Assembly (NCBI GenBank): GCA_016785225.1
Contig: JAFBJZ010000673.1
Coordinates: 1 to 64,000, forward strand
Direction: 5' to 3'
DNA from: Psettodes erumei
Lineage: Eukaryota; Chordata; Actinopteri; Pleuronectiformes; Psettodidae
Length of the DNA: 64,000 bases
Shown here: in pieces, positions 34,180 to 47,091 of the stretch
How the letters are laid out: every line of letters begins with the position of its first letter
Numbering within the stretch: position 1 is the first letter of the stretch
The notes under the pieces: model-generated
Seen by the model: only the letters and a program-made list of their open reading frames with translations
Databases searched by the model: none
What the model was told of the DNA's origin: nothing
Made by a program: the position numbers and the translations under genes

Positions 34180-37100
34180 ACAATGCCTTATGCCCATTTA
34201 ATTAAACTGAAAAGGAATGAGTTCTTTTGTGATTGCGAATATCTGATCTCTCTCACTCATAACATCATAATTTTACTGTAAGTTACATTTTTCTTACACT
34301 CTCCCTGTTCCAAATTTTGCAGTTGCTCTGGCTTATCTAATCTATAACCTTAACATCCATAGTAACACTGTGTAGTTTTTCCTCCAGTCGATTAATGCTG
34401 TTCAATCACTCCTTATAAACACTTAAAAAAGAACAAAGTATTTGCCAGAAGGATGATTAATACCTAGATATTTATTGACTGCCAGTGTTAACTTGAGTAA
34501 ATTGTTTGCGTGGCTAAAAGCTTCCCACAACTGCCTCAAGTTATTTCATGAAAAAAATGCTGTTATATTTGTATCTCTGGCTCATTATTTGAATTAATGA
34601 ATATTTTTAGAACAGTGTGAGTCCAAAATTGATGATGGTGATTACGATAGTCATGATAATTATCCTTATAGTGACGGTCATTACCACAGTTGCTGATAAG
34701 CAACAACATGTAGGAAGATGCGATAGCTGATTTGAATGCAGATGAGACAACCTACTGGGGGGGTTGTGGCTGCTCAGTGTGAGACTTTACCAGTCACGAC
34801 AGGATTGGAAAGTAAATAACACAGATTTCTTTCCTTTGATGCCTCATTAACAAGCTATTCTGGTTCACACTGTGAGCGTATCTGTGTTGATTCATGCCTG
34901 CTCAAAAATGCTTTATTGCACCATGCTCCTCTACTGTAATAACCCTCCCACATCGATTTACTCTGAATTTAGTTAATATTAATGCGGCTGGGGCTGAGTT
35001 TCTCTCTCACAGTATTTTACAGTACGTTACAGGCAGCTTTTCACAGCAGGGTGGTTTTCAATGAGGCCCCTTCTAGCATTTAGATGTTACAGACCGTTTC
35101 TTTTGAGCCAGTATTGGAGTTGGCCCTGTCTAGCTGACTGTACCTGGTTTCCTGGTTGCTGTCCTGACATCATTGCTCTTAAGAAAAGGCACATCAACAC
35201 AGCCACAAGCACGCCCAACTGAACTCAACACACAAATATAAGTGCAGTGAGGAGCTAACACGATGTGAAATGCTGCACATTTCTCAAACTAATCTCAGAA
35301 GTACAGAAGGACGGACTAAGCCAAAGTTATATACAGTTTCTGCTAAAAAAATATGGGATTTTGAGTATCATTTCAGGTTTGTGTGATAGTGGTGCAATCT
35401 AGCAAGATTAAACGTACTGTATTTGTGACTAAGTTTGTGACACCTTGTTTTCCTTTCATGACCACATTCACACTGATGTATAAGTCAGTGCAGCATTGCT
35501 AATCAAAAATCAGGTCATTGTAGGGATGAAAAAAAACTCTGCTCAACTTAGAACAACTCCCACCAAACTTGACGCACTTGATACATATATAAAGTAACAA
35601 CACAGTACGAAACTACAACCTCTGAATAAAATGAGAAGTGAAGCGTTCTCATCTCCATTCCCCAGACAGACAAAAGTTATTTCTGAAAACGTGAGGTCTA
35701 TTTTTACATGCTGAGAATGTCACCATCTTGTTTACTGATTCTGTCCCACTTCACCGCACTCTTGTTCTACTTCTTTATCCCACTCAGTCTGTGCACTTTA
35801 AACCACAGGTTTAACAAGCGAAGATTAAAACAGAGGCGAATAACACCCAGTTTCTAATTTTATAAGACGGGTCTTTTTTTTCCACATCGGCTGTTATGAT
35901 TACAGTCAGTCTGCTTCTCCTCTCACTACCTCTCCTCTTTTTCTAATCTGCCTTAGTTTTTATCTGCCTTTGTGTTAATCACTCGACTTGTTTTTCCACT
36001 ACAACTTATTTTTACATTCACAACTCTGTTCTAATCTCAGTACACTATGCCTTGGCGTTAATCACGTGTGCTATACCAATACCAATTTTTGATACTGTTC
36101 GTGCATGTCCCTGGCGAAGTTGAACTTGAGCTAAAGTCATAAATCATCTAATTCACCAAACTCATAAAATCTTATGTTCTACAGTTTGCTGCTGACTGTT
36201 GCCACCTATTATGTCTACTGTGGCATGAGTGTCTTTTCAAAGTAAATGTGCTTCTACACCCCACAGATAACAGTGACCATGAATAATATGGCAGAAGTTG
36301 ATTTACCTTCTAAGTCCATGAATTTGAATTTGAATGAAAGAATAGAGAGAGAGAGGATTTGATAAGATGATAAAAAATGCATATGCATTAACATGAACAT
36401 GTAAACACATGCTCATAAAACAAACACATAAAACACAGATGCACTGTCAGCACTAAAAGAATTCTCTTCGTGCGTTGCACACGCAGGCTGGTAACCACAA
36501 CTCTTTTCACAAACAGCGCTCAAGTATTTGGGTATTTGACTTGATATAAAGACACTTTGACCTCCAAGAGGTCAATGGGGAGGGTGGGGGCAAAAAGGAG
36601 GGGGGAGGTGAAGTCTGCAGCGAACGTGCGTCTGGGAACCAAGTGTGATTCACACGCTACTCATCCGCATACAGCTCAGTTCTATACAGCGCCTCGGGCA
36701 CTTCACTAAGAGGGGGCTTTGTTTAGAGCCCTCTGAGTGTTTATGAGTTAAAAAAGATCTCATGTGAATCAACAACTGTATAATTTCATTTGTCTCTGTC
36801 TGACTAATCAGGGTTTCATTGTCCTTTCTTTTGCTCTTTTGCCTTTCAGACTCAAAGAGCAAAACAAGTCAAAGAGAAGTCAGCTGGTGAGAGGAATCGA
36901 TCAGATTTCAGCTTTTGTTTTGGAACGTGTTTTTCTTGAAAAGAAGTGCAGTTTCACAGACAGAACACAATTGGAAAGTTGTTCACTTACTACACTTGGC
37001 AGTAAGTGGATAACAACTTGAAGGGGGGGTTATTATCCACCAAAGAGCAAGTTAAGGAACTGATTCTGAGCCTCTTTGCTGACAACCTGAAAGTGACAAC

Positions 37101-37575
37101 TCTGTACAAAGTTCATAACTCCATGCCAACTACGTCATTCACACTTCTTAAATGTTTGTGATCCAGTTTCAGACAAGTCTAAATCCTAAAGATGGCACAA
37201 AATTCTCAAATAATCAGATTAAAATGGTGATACTGTAGTTAAGATGATCTTTAATAATATGCTGCTTAAGGGATGGTGTGAGACAGAGAGAGATGGTGAG
37301 ACAGTCAGCCAAAGTCAGTCAGACTGACTGTGAAGACTGTCAGCGTCTTACTGTCATCACAGCACCAAACGTGATCAGTCTTCTGGGAAATCTTTGAGAC
37401 AGACAGGAGGTGACAGCGGGGGTCAAACTGATAACATCAGCAAAATACCAGACATTGTTGCAAAATTTATGATATTTCAACATTACAGAGAGCTCATGGA
37501 AGTGGCATTTTTGACAACTTACGGCACACAAATCCCAGTATTCTTGTTCCAAAATGATATGTAAGCACCTACAGT

Positions 37576-37604
<29 letters not shown>
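37576..37604. repeat. (GT)n microsatellite
   Basis: About 14 uninterrupted GT units. Confidence 0.97.
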
Positions 37605-37609
<5 letters not shown>

Positions 37610-39153
37610 AGAGAGAACCTCCCTCTGAGAAACCCATGAACCCATGAACTCGCACATGCCTCGTGTCCTGCTATGATAACCGAGCCCTGGTCTGACCTGG
37701 GCATCTGTAGACGGCAAATGCATCTGGCAGATGGCTCACTGTGTGTGTATTGGCGTGTGTTTCTGTAAAAACTTCAGTAACATTTGGATCTGGGCAGCAG
37801 CCCAATCCTCGGACAAACAGGTCAGCGGTGTGCAATAGGTATTAGTGCAGCCTTTGTGTGTGTGAGCCAGATGACCAGCCAATCACAAACTGTCCAGCTG
37901 TTATGTCTCGTATCAATGCCGGACAGACATGTCTGTCTGATAGCAAAAGTCTATCAGCTTTGACTCTGCAGACAGTAATAAGATTTTGACTGGATACACT
38001 CACTGGAATAAACATAACACATGTTAAAGGTTTGTTGTTTTCATCCTGTGTAGATTTTTCAGGCAGGTATCCACTAGGTTACGGAGAAGCCAGGGTAAAC
38101 AACTACCCCAGCTCTGTTTGAAAAAACCCTACATCAGCACACCTAAAACTCAAATAAAATCATAATTTTAGAAATTATCTTTTTTTCCTGATGCAGAAAT
38201 GTAAAAATGACAGCTTGTGGTCTTACTGGCAGTTTACTGCTGTAGCCTAACTATTTCTTGGCAAACATATAGTCACTATGCTCAGCAGCTGTTTGCTTAA
38301 CTGAGCTCTGACTCCTCGCTGAGAGTACTGACATGAAAGTGATCTGCTCATCTACCTCTCTGTAACAAAACAAATAAGTGAATTTCACACAGCATTTCAG
38401 CATGACAGCGTTTCTTTTCTGCAATAGTTAACATAAATAGTATCCAACGGAGAAAATAAACAGGAATTTTACCTTAAAACCACAAAAGTTCTAGTGTTGT
38501 TGCTATTGGAACTATATCTATCTCACAGTGTTAACTATGGCCTAAAAGCAGGAATGAAACAAACTCTGTGGTGTTTGGAGTTGAGGTTTATATGGGAAAC
38601 CATGGCTTACCTCTGCCTCGTCAACTGCTAACTCACATTCAGGCAACTTTTCCACTATTGCTGGTCTCTAAATGTGACAGCTGTATACCATGGAACACTG
38701 ACTACCAGAAAAAAGTTGAGCAATGAGCCAGTTCATGATAAACATTTGTAATATACAGTATTGTATGCTATCATGAGTAATGTGGGTAAATTAAGGTGAG
38801 ATGACGTAAGAGATCTCTATAGAACAAATGATGTGTCGGACTGATGGTGAAATAAAGCGTCTCTGTGTTTTGTGTGTGAGTTTCATAATCAGAGGGTAAG
38901 AAAACCTGCAGAGACAGGTACAGGAATGCAACGATAGAGGCAAGTGGAGAAAATATCGTCATCGGAGACTGTGTAGGTGATAGAAATTATACAGGGTGGG
39001 TTTCTGTGTATTGTTTGACGTATGTGTGTGTGTGTGAGGTGCGGCTCTGCTTTGCCTTATCTTTGCATTCCTAACAACACCAACTCCTCTCTACACGACT
39101 GCCATGGCAACCCAGAAGGGGGAAAAGGCACTAAATCTGACACCCACCCCTAC

Positions 39154-39159
<6 letters not shown>

Positions 39160-39189
<30 letters not shown>
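39160..39189. repeat. (CA)n microsatellite
   Basis: About 15 uninterrupted CA units. Confidence 0.97.
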
Positions 39190-39191
<2 letters not shown>

Positions 39192-42100
39192 TAATTCCTG
39201 GTGCCTGGCTCTCAGAGGCATACGGTTACACGAGGGGGGTTACCTTTGAATGTTCAGGTTTTAAGAGGTACGACCTGTGGAGAAGAAAGTGAGTCCTGGG
39301 GGAGCCAGAGAACAACTCTGCCCCTCTCACTCTTTGTAGTGTTTTCCAACAAGCAGTAAACAGGCTGCCTCCAAACACAGATTCCTCCACCCTTTCTTTT
39401 CATCTTTCATTTCAGGCACCTGTTGAAAATGTTCAAATTTCTCTTGAACCTCAGGTTTAGCTGTTTTTAAAAAAAAAAAAACTATTTCCAGTGGAGGAGA
39501 ATCAGAGAGAAGCATTGAGTTTCAAATGGGAACTCTAATGTCTCCAGTGACTGACTAAAAGAGTATTCTTCACATGCAGGCCAAATGCAAACAAAGACCT
39601 TTTGGTGTCATGACAGGATATCTTTTATGGGGCCTCCTGCAGTAATGGGAAGCGACACACAGAAAACAGACAGAAACCTGAGCGGCTCAATACCTGGTTT
39701 GTCAATTAGCCCAAACAAACAGTGTAAGAGGGCAAAAAAACTCTTCTCCTTTTGTGGAGAACTAATGTGAAGCATCTTCACATTTAACAACAACAATGCC
39801 CACTCACATGCACATTTGACATATCCTCTACTGGGAGAATAATGCTCATGTAAAATGCCAAAAGAGAGTCCACATTAAGCATAAATAACATTACTTGGCA
39901 ATGAGGCAAAAATGTTGGATGAATGTTCAGTTCTTTGTTCATGTGTGTGACAGTCACAGCTCAACTAAACTTGCATCAGTGTTCAGGAGCTGAGGAGATA
40001 CAGAATGCAACTTCCTGGGCTGCTAAAAGCAACGCGGCTCTCAGCTGATCGAGCAGACCTGTCGTCATATCATGGCAAAGATGACTAAACAAATTTTACT
40101 GCTGTATCTGTAATGACTGGGACAATCAATACTTTAAAAAGGGAGAAAGCTTATTGGACAACATGAACATGTCCAGGCTCTGGTTAAGGGGGCAGCTAGA
40201 GGGGGCTGGAGACAGGAGTTAGTAAAGGAAAAGGTGTACAAAAATACAAATCTTGGAGATCAGAAACTATACAACAAGGGTGCCAAGAGAAAGAGCAAAG
40301 TCCTTACCACTCTTGTAAATGAATAATAGAAGAAAAAAAACATATAGTCCGTTTCACTCAGACTGTAAAGATAGAAGATATACACTCTGCTGAGCTTTTA
40401 CTGAGACCCATTCCCAGCAGTCTAATATTACTCTGCTTATCATGGCCGACAGTAGACTCCAGGAGAGAGATAACGTTGGTCCTATCTGACCTACAGCAAT
40501 ATCTTCAGTCATCAGATGAAGTCTGCTCCTTGTGGCTCACATAAAAACCCACTTCTCTCCTCATTGGATTTAATTTGAGACAACTGTCCCTTTGATAATT
40601 CACTGAAGCTGAGGGAAAAAAGAGAGCAGGGTCAGCAGATGCATGGGCATTGGCATGTAGAGCCTAAATCTCTCTTCCTCTACCTCTCATCTAGTCAAAG
40701 TCAGTTCAGTCTATGTTATCACGTTTTACTTTTTTTTTTTTTACTGATTTCGGTGCTTCTTGTGTGATAGTGATCGCGGTGCAGGGTGTTTGCAAACATC
40801 ACATGATTATGTAGAGTTATCAGAGTGCAGCTCATATTTCAGCATCCTGACGCTGTATCTGAGGCTGGGCAGTTTATGATTGGCTCTTCTCCAACAGCAT
40901 CCTCATGTTGCAGTGTGCAAAGAGGCACTTGTATCCCAGTCTCTCTCTAACACACACACACAAGCACAGCAGCCTGCAGCGTGTCAGCAAACTGCTAATT
41001 CATCCGTGTGCACAGTGTGGCATGGCCACCCGGTTTAAAATTCAGTGGCTCTGATTCCCTTCAAATTTTAAGAGAATGATGAGCAACTCTGAGTGTTTTT
41101 ATGGGACACATTGTACACAGACAACCTCAGCCTTATGGCAGCACAAGCAAGAACTGCATAAGTGTATCGAGCATGCAATATCTGCAGACTAACGGCATCT
41201 CAAACTTAGTAATAATTTATAGATGCAATGTGGTTTGGAGGATACAACATGTGAATCAAGGAAGAATCTGGGCAATTAAAATTATATTTTCCCACACTTT
41301 TTTCTGTCTCAAACTCAACCTTGAGATGCCCCCACTCTATGTTAGTTCCACTGAAAAAATCATGTGGGAAAAAAGTCTTCCAACTGCAGTGTTCATAAGC
41401 AATTCCACCCGCCTGTGCTGTGCTCCTCTAATTTGATGCTGGATCCCACAAAGTCTCAGCGCTAAAATCTCGAGCTCTCGTGATGGAAGATTTATCTCGT
41501 CATAATGGTTTTATGTGACAGCCTTTCCTGAGTTCACAGACTGACTCCATGCGCATTTAACAAGAAGACTCTTAGCACACCATACACACCAGTGCAAGAA
41601 CAGGATATGTGATGTGCTGCAAGAATTTAATGTGAGATAAATGATCAGCTGTCGAGCAATTTGTATCTGTGAGCAAACAGGCCAAGTCTTATCAGCAGAA
41701 CGTGTCTATAAGCAGCCCTTCCATATCTTTCTGAAAAGTAAAAGCTATTTGATTGACCCCATTAGAATGCTTACATGCTCTGTAGTGCCAAAAATAGATG
41801 CAATGCAACAAACTGTTAATCCTCTTGAGAGGACTGTGACTCTCACCAAATTCAACAGGTGCGCCTGTAAAAGATATCACTTTTCCAGGATCCGGTCTCT
41901 GCTGTGCCACTTATGCTGATTGTCTCAGCACTGCTATAAATCCTTGCACACGGTTCAGAAAACTGGCAGGTTCTGTGTCCAATTGATTCATATGCATGGA
42001 TGTTTACCTTCGCAGGATGTAGACCAGACTGGTGGGATGCTCAGGGTGCAGGAGAGGGCAACCTGGTTTTGGAGGTGTTTTTGTTTTGTTTTTTGTGCCA

Positions 42101-42454
42101 TTTTTCACCATGTATTGAGGGGCTGTCTTTAAAGAGCAGAACAAACCAAAGAACATGAAATGCAGCAAAAACTCCAGGTCTTTCAATGGCTCTGTTAAAA
42201 TAAGTCCAAAAGCCAACAGATAATACCTTGTCTGAGTGTTATTTTCCACTAAGACATGAGCGGACACGTTCAACTAAAAGGTTAATCTCTACGGATGGCT
42301 GCCTTCATCTGTGTTTGTCACTCTGTGAGCTTTGCCTCTCCTTTTGCTGCCTGTAATGGAAACCAGCAGGGGTCCAGCCAGGCTCAGTAGCAGTGGCAGT
42401 GTTTTTCTATCGCTCTTGTCAAGCCAGCCATGATGAACAGGGGCAGAAGCAGAC

Positions 42455-42479
42455 TGTGTGTGTGTGTGTGGGGGGGGGG
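42455..42479. repeat. (GT)n followed by a G run
   Basis: GT array followed by about nine G residues. Confidence 0.95.
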
Positions 42480-42610
42480 TTAAAAGCAGGATGGAAGTCA
42501 AGTAGTAGCAAAGATCCAAAGGGAATTTGGTAAATATCCACCTCACTGATGTCAGAGCTTCTGACCACCTTCTGACCTTGCATATTTTGTAGCTGCTACT
42601 TCAAAATATT

Positions 42611-42649
42611 GTGTATGTGTGTGTGTGTGTGTGTGTGTGGGGGGGGGGG
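42611..42649. repeat. (GT)n followed by a G run, upstream of prag1 exon 1
   Basis: About 28 bp of GT with one interruption, then about 12 G residues, 150 bp before the GC-rich prag1 promoter. The open frames crossing it are artefacts. Confidence 0.95.
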
Positions 42650-42779
42650 TACAGGACTTGCAAAAACAATGTCATGTATTGCTTTCTGTAAACTGACTGA
42701 CAGCTTAAAGCTGGGTGGTGTATTCAAAATGAAAAACACCCCAACCTCACGGGCACATGCCTTAATGAAAATCTGGGAG

Positions 42780-43172
42780 TTGTGGCTACTGGCCAGACTG
42801 CTGCATGGCTGGCGAGGAGCTCCTCCCACCTCCTTCCTTGTGCTCTTTACCCATGCTGCTTGCTGCAGAGGACTCCTGCTCCGCCTCAGCACTCCACCTC
42901 TGCACAGCAGCGGCAGCGGTGGTGGGAGGCGGTGGTGTGCCCGTCTGGAGCCGAGAAGCAGCCTGCAGAAGCAGAGGCGGCAGCGGCGGCAGCAGCAGCA
43001 GCAGCAGCAGCAGCACACGGTCTGCCGGGTCGCTAACCTGGCGCATGTGGGATACGTGAACGCAGAAGGATAACGGACCCCGCGGGAATCAGAAGAGCGG
43101 TTACGATACAGCTGTGTTTACTTATTTTTTTGGAGACGTTTTTTGTTGCCAGGGAAGATAAAGTCCGAGCAG
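42780..43172 (+). promoter_or_regulatory. prag1: Probable prag1 promoter and non-coding first exon
   Basis: A compact GC- and CpG-rich island stands out from the AT-rich surroundings. It ends in a strong splice donor, GAGCAG|GTAAGC, with GT at 43173. The first coding exon of prag1 lies 3.6 kb downstream and has an acceptor in front of it. The simplest reading is a 5' UTR exon ending at 43172. The start of transcription is not visible and no TATA box is evident. Several overlapping open frames occur here, inflated by a CAG run; none resembles the N-terminus of known PRAG1, so I treat the exon as untranslated. Confidence 0.6.
42971..43014. repeat. (CAG)n trinucleotide repeat in the prag1 first exon
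   Basis: Imperfect ggcggcagc units grade into about eight pure CAG units at 42990-43014. If the exon call is right, the repeat sits in the 5' UTR. Confidence 0.9.
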
Positions 43173-43737
43173 GTAAGCCTGTCAGTCAGATAACCTTGGC
43201 CACTTACGCATGGTTACACGGTAGCATCAGCGTTTCCTTTCTAGTTTTCTTCTTCTTGATCTATTTTATTATTTCAGGTTGAGAAAAGTTGATCCAATGC
43301 ATTTGTGTCTATCTACCTGTAGTCTATCGCTGCTGGAGATTATGGAAACAATGCCATTTTCAACAATTTCCACAAATTAGATCATATAAAGGATTTTCTT
43401 CCCTGTTATAACCTGCCGTAAAACCGAAATCAACAATAACCGCGTTCAACCGAATCTTTAGCGCTTAAATCCCTAACAGAAGCACGTGGGGTGTTTTCGC
43501 TTATGCCGACTGCTTGTTTCGAGTAGGTGTGAGTAAAACACCCAAAGAAATTGGTGTCAGGTGGAAGTTATAAGACATTTGTCATGGGTCAGAAGTTTTT
43601 ATTTTTGGCGGAAATCCCTGCCGAGTATCGAAAAAACAGGTTGTCCCCCTCCCCATCCCACCGCCTCCCTTGAATGAATGGGGCCGTGTGAGTGAGGCAG
43701 GCGTGACAAATGTTGCTCGTAAAAGAATTTGTATTCA

Positions 43738-43792
<55 letters not shown>

Positions 43793-46752
43793 ACACAATG
43801 ATTGGTCCTGGTAATCAGAGCATAGTATGGACTTTTTAGGTTGTCTAATTATCATGACTATGAATGATGATTTTTTCTATTTGCATCTCATTCAATTAAA
43901 AGCTGTGTGGCATGCCACAGCAATTTAGTAAATAAGAAAAAAGTCGTGAGCAAGCTATTAGCTATTATGTAGTGAATTACAGTATGTCACACTAACCCTT
44001 GAATAATAACCATCAGATGACCCATGCCTCATAAAAGCTGTCCCACTTGCTAGTCTTTTTTTTATTTGGGGGGGGGGTCACATGTGTGTGCTGCTGGCGC
44101 TTGCTTGCTCCTGCAGAAAGATTCAGACACAGTGCAGTTTTTTAGCAGCTGCTGAGTGTTGATAAGCCTCTCTAACTATAAACTTAATTACTCCTCTAGG
44201 TCTCCATATCTACAGGCTATTTAAACTGTTGCCATCCAGTCTGCCATTGCATCCTGACTGCGTTTGTCAATGTGTTACAGCCCGTCAGCTCAAAACAAGT
44301 CCCTCGTTTTGTTTTATTTTTCCATCAGCCCTACAATTTCAGCTCCAAGACTCAGGATATTGCCTAATTTCCAGAGTCCCTCAGATTAGGATGGTGGATT
44401 TTAATTCCTCAGCAAAATTCAATGTGTTTTTGAGACATCTAGTGGCCAAGCAACTTTATAGGCGTATGTACAGAGGTCACAGGGACATGAGGTTTGTGAA
44501 ATTCATAATGTCTATATCAGGTGACCCAAAACTGTAAATTCCACATTCCCTTGCATTCATCCTATTTTTCTAGTCCCGTGACTTCTAACATGCTCATGAG
44601 ATATTTTTCATAGTCTGTGTTTTTATATTGAAGGCAGGGCTTGAATTTTGTTACGTCTGAACTGCTGGTGGTTCTGTGTGTATGTATGTGTGTGTGTTTT
44701 TACAAGAGGAAGTGAGAAATATTGGACCTTGAGCTTGAGAAGGTGTGGGGAATGTAGACAGCGGGGTCTATCTCTGTTCAAACAAGCAGGGCAGAACATG
44801 TCAACAAGGGCTAGGATAACCTAAACTGAGGCTGCTGTTTGAGATGTGCTTCAGTCCTGTCTGGAGAATGCAGACAGGGCAGAAAAATGTTGGGACATTT
44901 CAGATGTGCCTCCCTGATGTCCTCCTCTGTTTTTGTCTGCTTTTCCCTGCTGGGAAAGGGAACCAACAGAGACTAAACTGTCCTAGTTCAGGGACTTCAT
45001 AAACTTACAACACCAGTGCTCTGTGTAAGCTCTCTTATCACCAAATAGTCCCAGAATACCCCCTAGACATGCTCTTGACTGGCAGACCGTCTGCTCTCAG
45101 CAGGCCTAGTAGCCGTAAGATGTGTAAATCTCCAATCAGTCATCACTCCATATGACTCACGCACCATGCCATAAGATGTTAGGCAAGGCTTGGTTTCCTC
45201 TGTTGTTGCAGGAATGGTTAAACAAACAGTGGGCCTGTGGGTGCTTTCCTGCCCAAACTGACTCAAGACAGAACAAAGAAAAAATGTAAACATGCATTAT
45301 CTTTACCAACAGGAAAACTCTTCATTCTTATAGGATTAGTAGATGGCAAGGTTGTTACACTGGAGCCATTAATTATCAGCAATCTTAACATAAGTCCCAA
45401 GCATTGGTATTTGTTGAAAATTAAGAATCACTGTGACTTAGTTAATGCCAAACAGTGATTTTAAGTCTGCCTGAATGCACATATGGACCATCCCTCACTG
45501 TCTTGGGGGAGTAATTGTTAATCCGACTGCTGTTTTTCTCTTTCAAGATAATGAGTCAAGATAGTGAGCTAATGTTGCTGTGTCTCATTGCAGCACCTTG
45601 TTGAGAGGCAATTAAAGCTGTGTAAAGAACGTAAACAAGGACACCCAGATGCAAGGAAACAAATGAGCCCCTTTGAAATGCTGTTGATCCTCTCACTGTC
45701 GGGCCAGTTAAACAGGGCACGGGGAGGTGGAGGAAGGAGCAGTGCGTGGGTCAGTTTGTTTGCGGGAGAGGGAGGACACACATATGGAGTGGGAGGTGTG
45801 TGTGTGAGTAGAAGGGGGAAGGGAGGTTGTCATGGGTGTGAGATTCACCCTGGTGAGACTTAAGACATTCCTGACATTCCGACCTCCGGGATGCTTGAGG
45901 CTCCTCCGTCTACTTCTACTGTGCCGGGGGGCTGTAGAGGACTCTGGAGGGCTTTTATGTCACTGGGCTCACACCGGCAGACCCTTTGGTTGAACAGAAA
46001 CCACATACCCTCTAATTTAGGAGGCCATGGGAACAAGTAGCACAGCACACACCGGCTTGTCTTGGGTTACATCTGCCGAGGACCCTTAAATCCTAGCAGA
46101 GGTCCTGAGCTCAGAGACACTTGTCAGCTCGGACTCCCTCATCACTGCCTTTACAACTTCAAGTAGATGTGCAACCTTTTTTCTTTTTCTGATTGTTAAA
46201 AAGAGAAAGTATTACACAGAAAATCATACATCTCAGATGAAAAAAAATGATTGGAAAAAAATTAACCAATTCCAATACCTCTACTCAGGGTATTTTATGA
46301 AGTACAGATCTGATAACCATGCTTACATAAATCTGTATACGTCATTGCGTGGAACTAATTCAGATCATTTCATCATAAGGTAACATTAGGTTAGGGGTTG
46401 CTGTGGTACTAAACAGTAGCCTACATGCATCAGGAAAATATATAATTGTATAGAGCACTGGAAAAGAATTCTCTCTATTTAATGGTTATTAATCATGTCC
46501 CAGACTGTTGAAAAGGTCAGTATCTGTTTCCATGTGTTGGTTTAGTTCATCCATTGGCAAAATGAGTGGTCTCTTGAACAGTTTTACATGGCAGGATTAT
46601 TTTTATGATATGACCTTTGGGCAAAAAGCAATTACATAAACTTCAGCATTTATTGTAATTCTCATAACAATGTACCTCATTCTTCTTTTTCTCTCCTTTG
46701 CATACTACCTTGTGATCGACATCTTGTGACGTTGCAACCATCTGTGACCCAG
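43173..46752 (+). other. Probable prag1 5' UTR intron
   Basis: This runs from the donor at 43173 to the AG at 46751-46752. The AG is the first one after the pyrimidine tract ttcttctttttctctccttt near 46681. The interval contains a 50-bp TG array and a G run (44068-44077), and no exon-like block. Confidence 0.5.
43741..43790. repeat. (TG)n microsatellite, 50 bp
   Basis: Twenty-five uninterrupted TG units, the longest pure dinucleotide array in the window. Confidence 0.98.
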
Positions 46753-46754
46753 CC

Positions 46755-46802
46755 ATGAGACTTCATCCCATACCTGCCAGATCCTTCCGCAGCCACCTCT
46801 GA
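46755..46802 (+). CDS. Upstream open reading frame in prag1 leader
   Basis: If the exon begins after the AG at 46752, the leader holds a 15-codon frame (MRLHPIPARSFRSHL) ending 25 bases before the prag1 start. Its ATG has G at -3; the main ATG has A at -3. This is a possible translational control element, conditional on the splice site. Confidence 0.35.
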   Translation: MRLHPIPARSFRSHL

Positions 46803-46827
46803 CCAAACCAGATTTAGCAAACCAAAG

Positions 46828-47091
46828 ATGTCAGCGTGCAGTGATTTTGCAGAACACGTGTGGAAACCCGGGTCTTGCAAGAACTGCTTTCACCCGCTTA
46901 GCGCGCACAAGAAAGTTGGCGGCACGGATGGCGGCGTGCCGGCCGCTTGTTTGAAAACCAGCCTGGGAGGAGATGCTGAAGGTGGAGTGACGACGCCTTC
47001 ACCCTACAGCAAGCCAACCATCGCTGTCAAACCCACCATGATGAGCCTTGACACCAACGAGTCAACTGATGTCAACATGAACATAGAGCAG
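46828..47091 (+). CDS. prag1: prag1 first coding exon
   Basis: It encodes residues 1-88. The start is the first in-frame ATG after a TGA at 46756-46758, in good context (aag before ATG). It contains the Cys-rich N-terminal motif KPGSCKNCF (13-21), shared by PRAG1 and PEAK1. The exon ends GAGCAG|GTGAAT in phase 0 before a 97-bp intron. Confidence 0.95.

Larger units (their letters stand above)
13911..42779. other. Intergenic interval between tmem38b and prag1
   Basis: About 29 kb between two divergent promoters. Open frames here are short, lack splice context and resemble no protein family; many are stretched by CA/TG repeats. Features I can support are listed separately: a CTCF-type motif, an X-box with a palindrome, a hairpin, microsatellites, a trinucleotide run and dispersed repeat copies. 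I saw no tRNA, rRNA or autonomous transposon coding region. Conserved enhancers or lncRNAs could be present but cannot be recognised from one sequence. Confidence 0.7.

Noticed and set aside
42609..43073. Overlapping open frames on both strands before prag1
   Set aside because: They arise from GT/G runs and the CAG repeat in a CpG-rich leader; none matches the known PRAG1 N-terminus.
44437..44455. Further CTCF-type motif (catctagtggcc, reverse strand)
   Set aside because: Three mismatches in the core; too weak to report.
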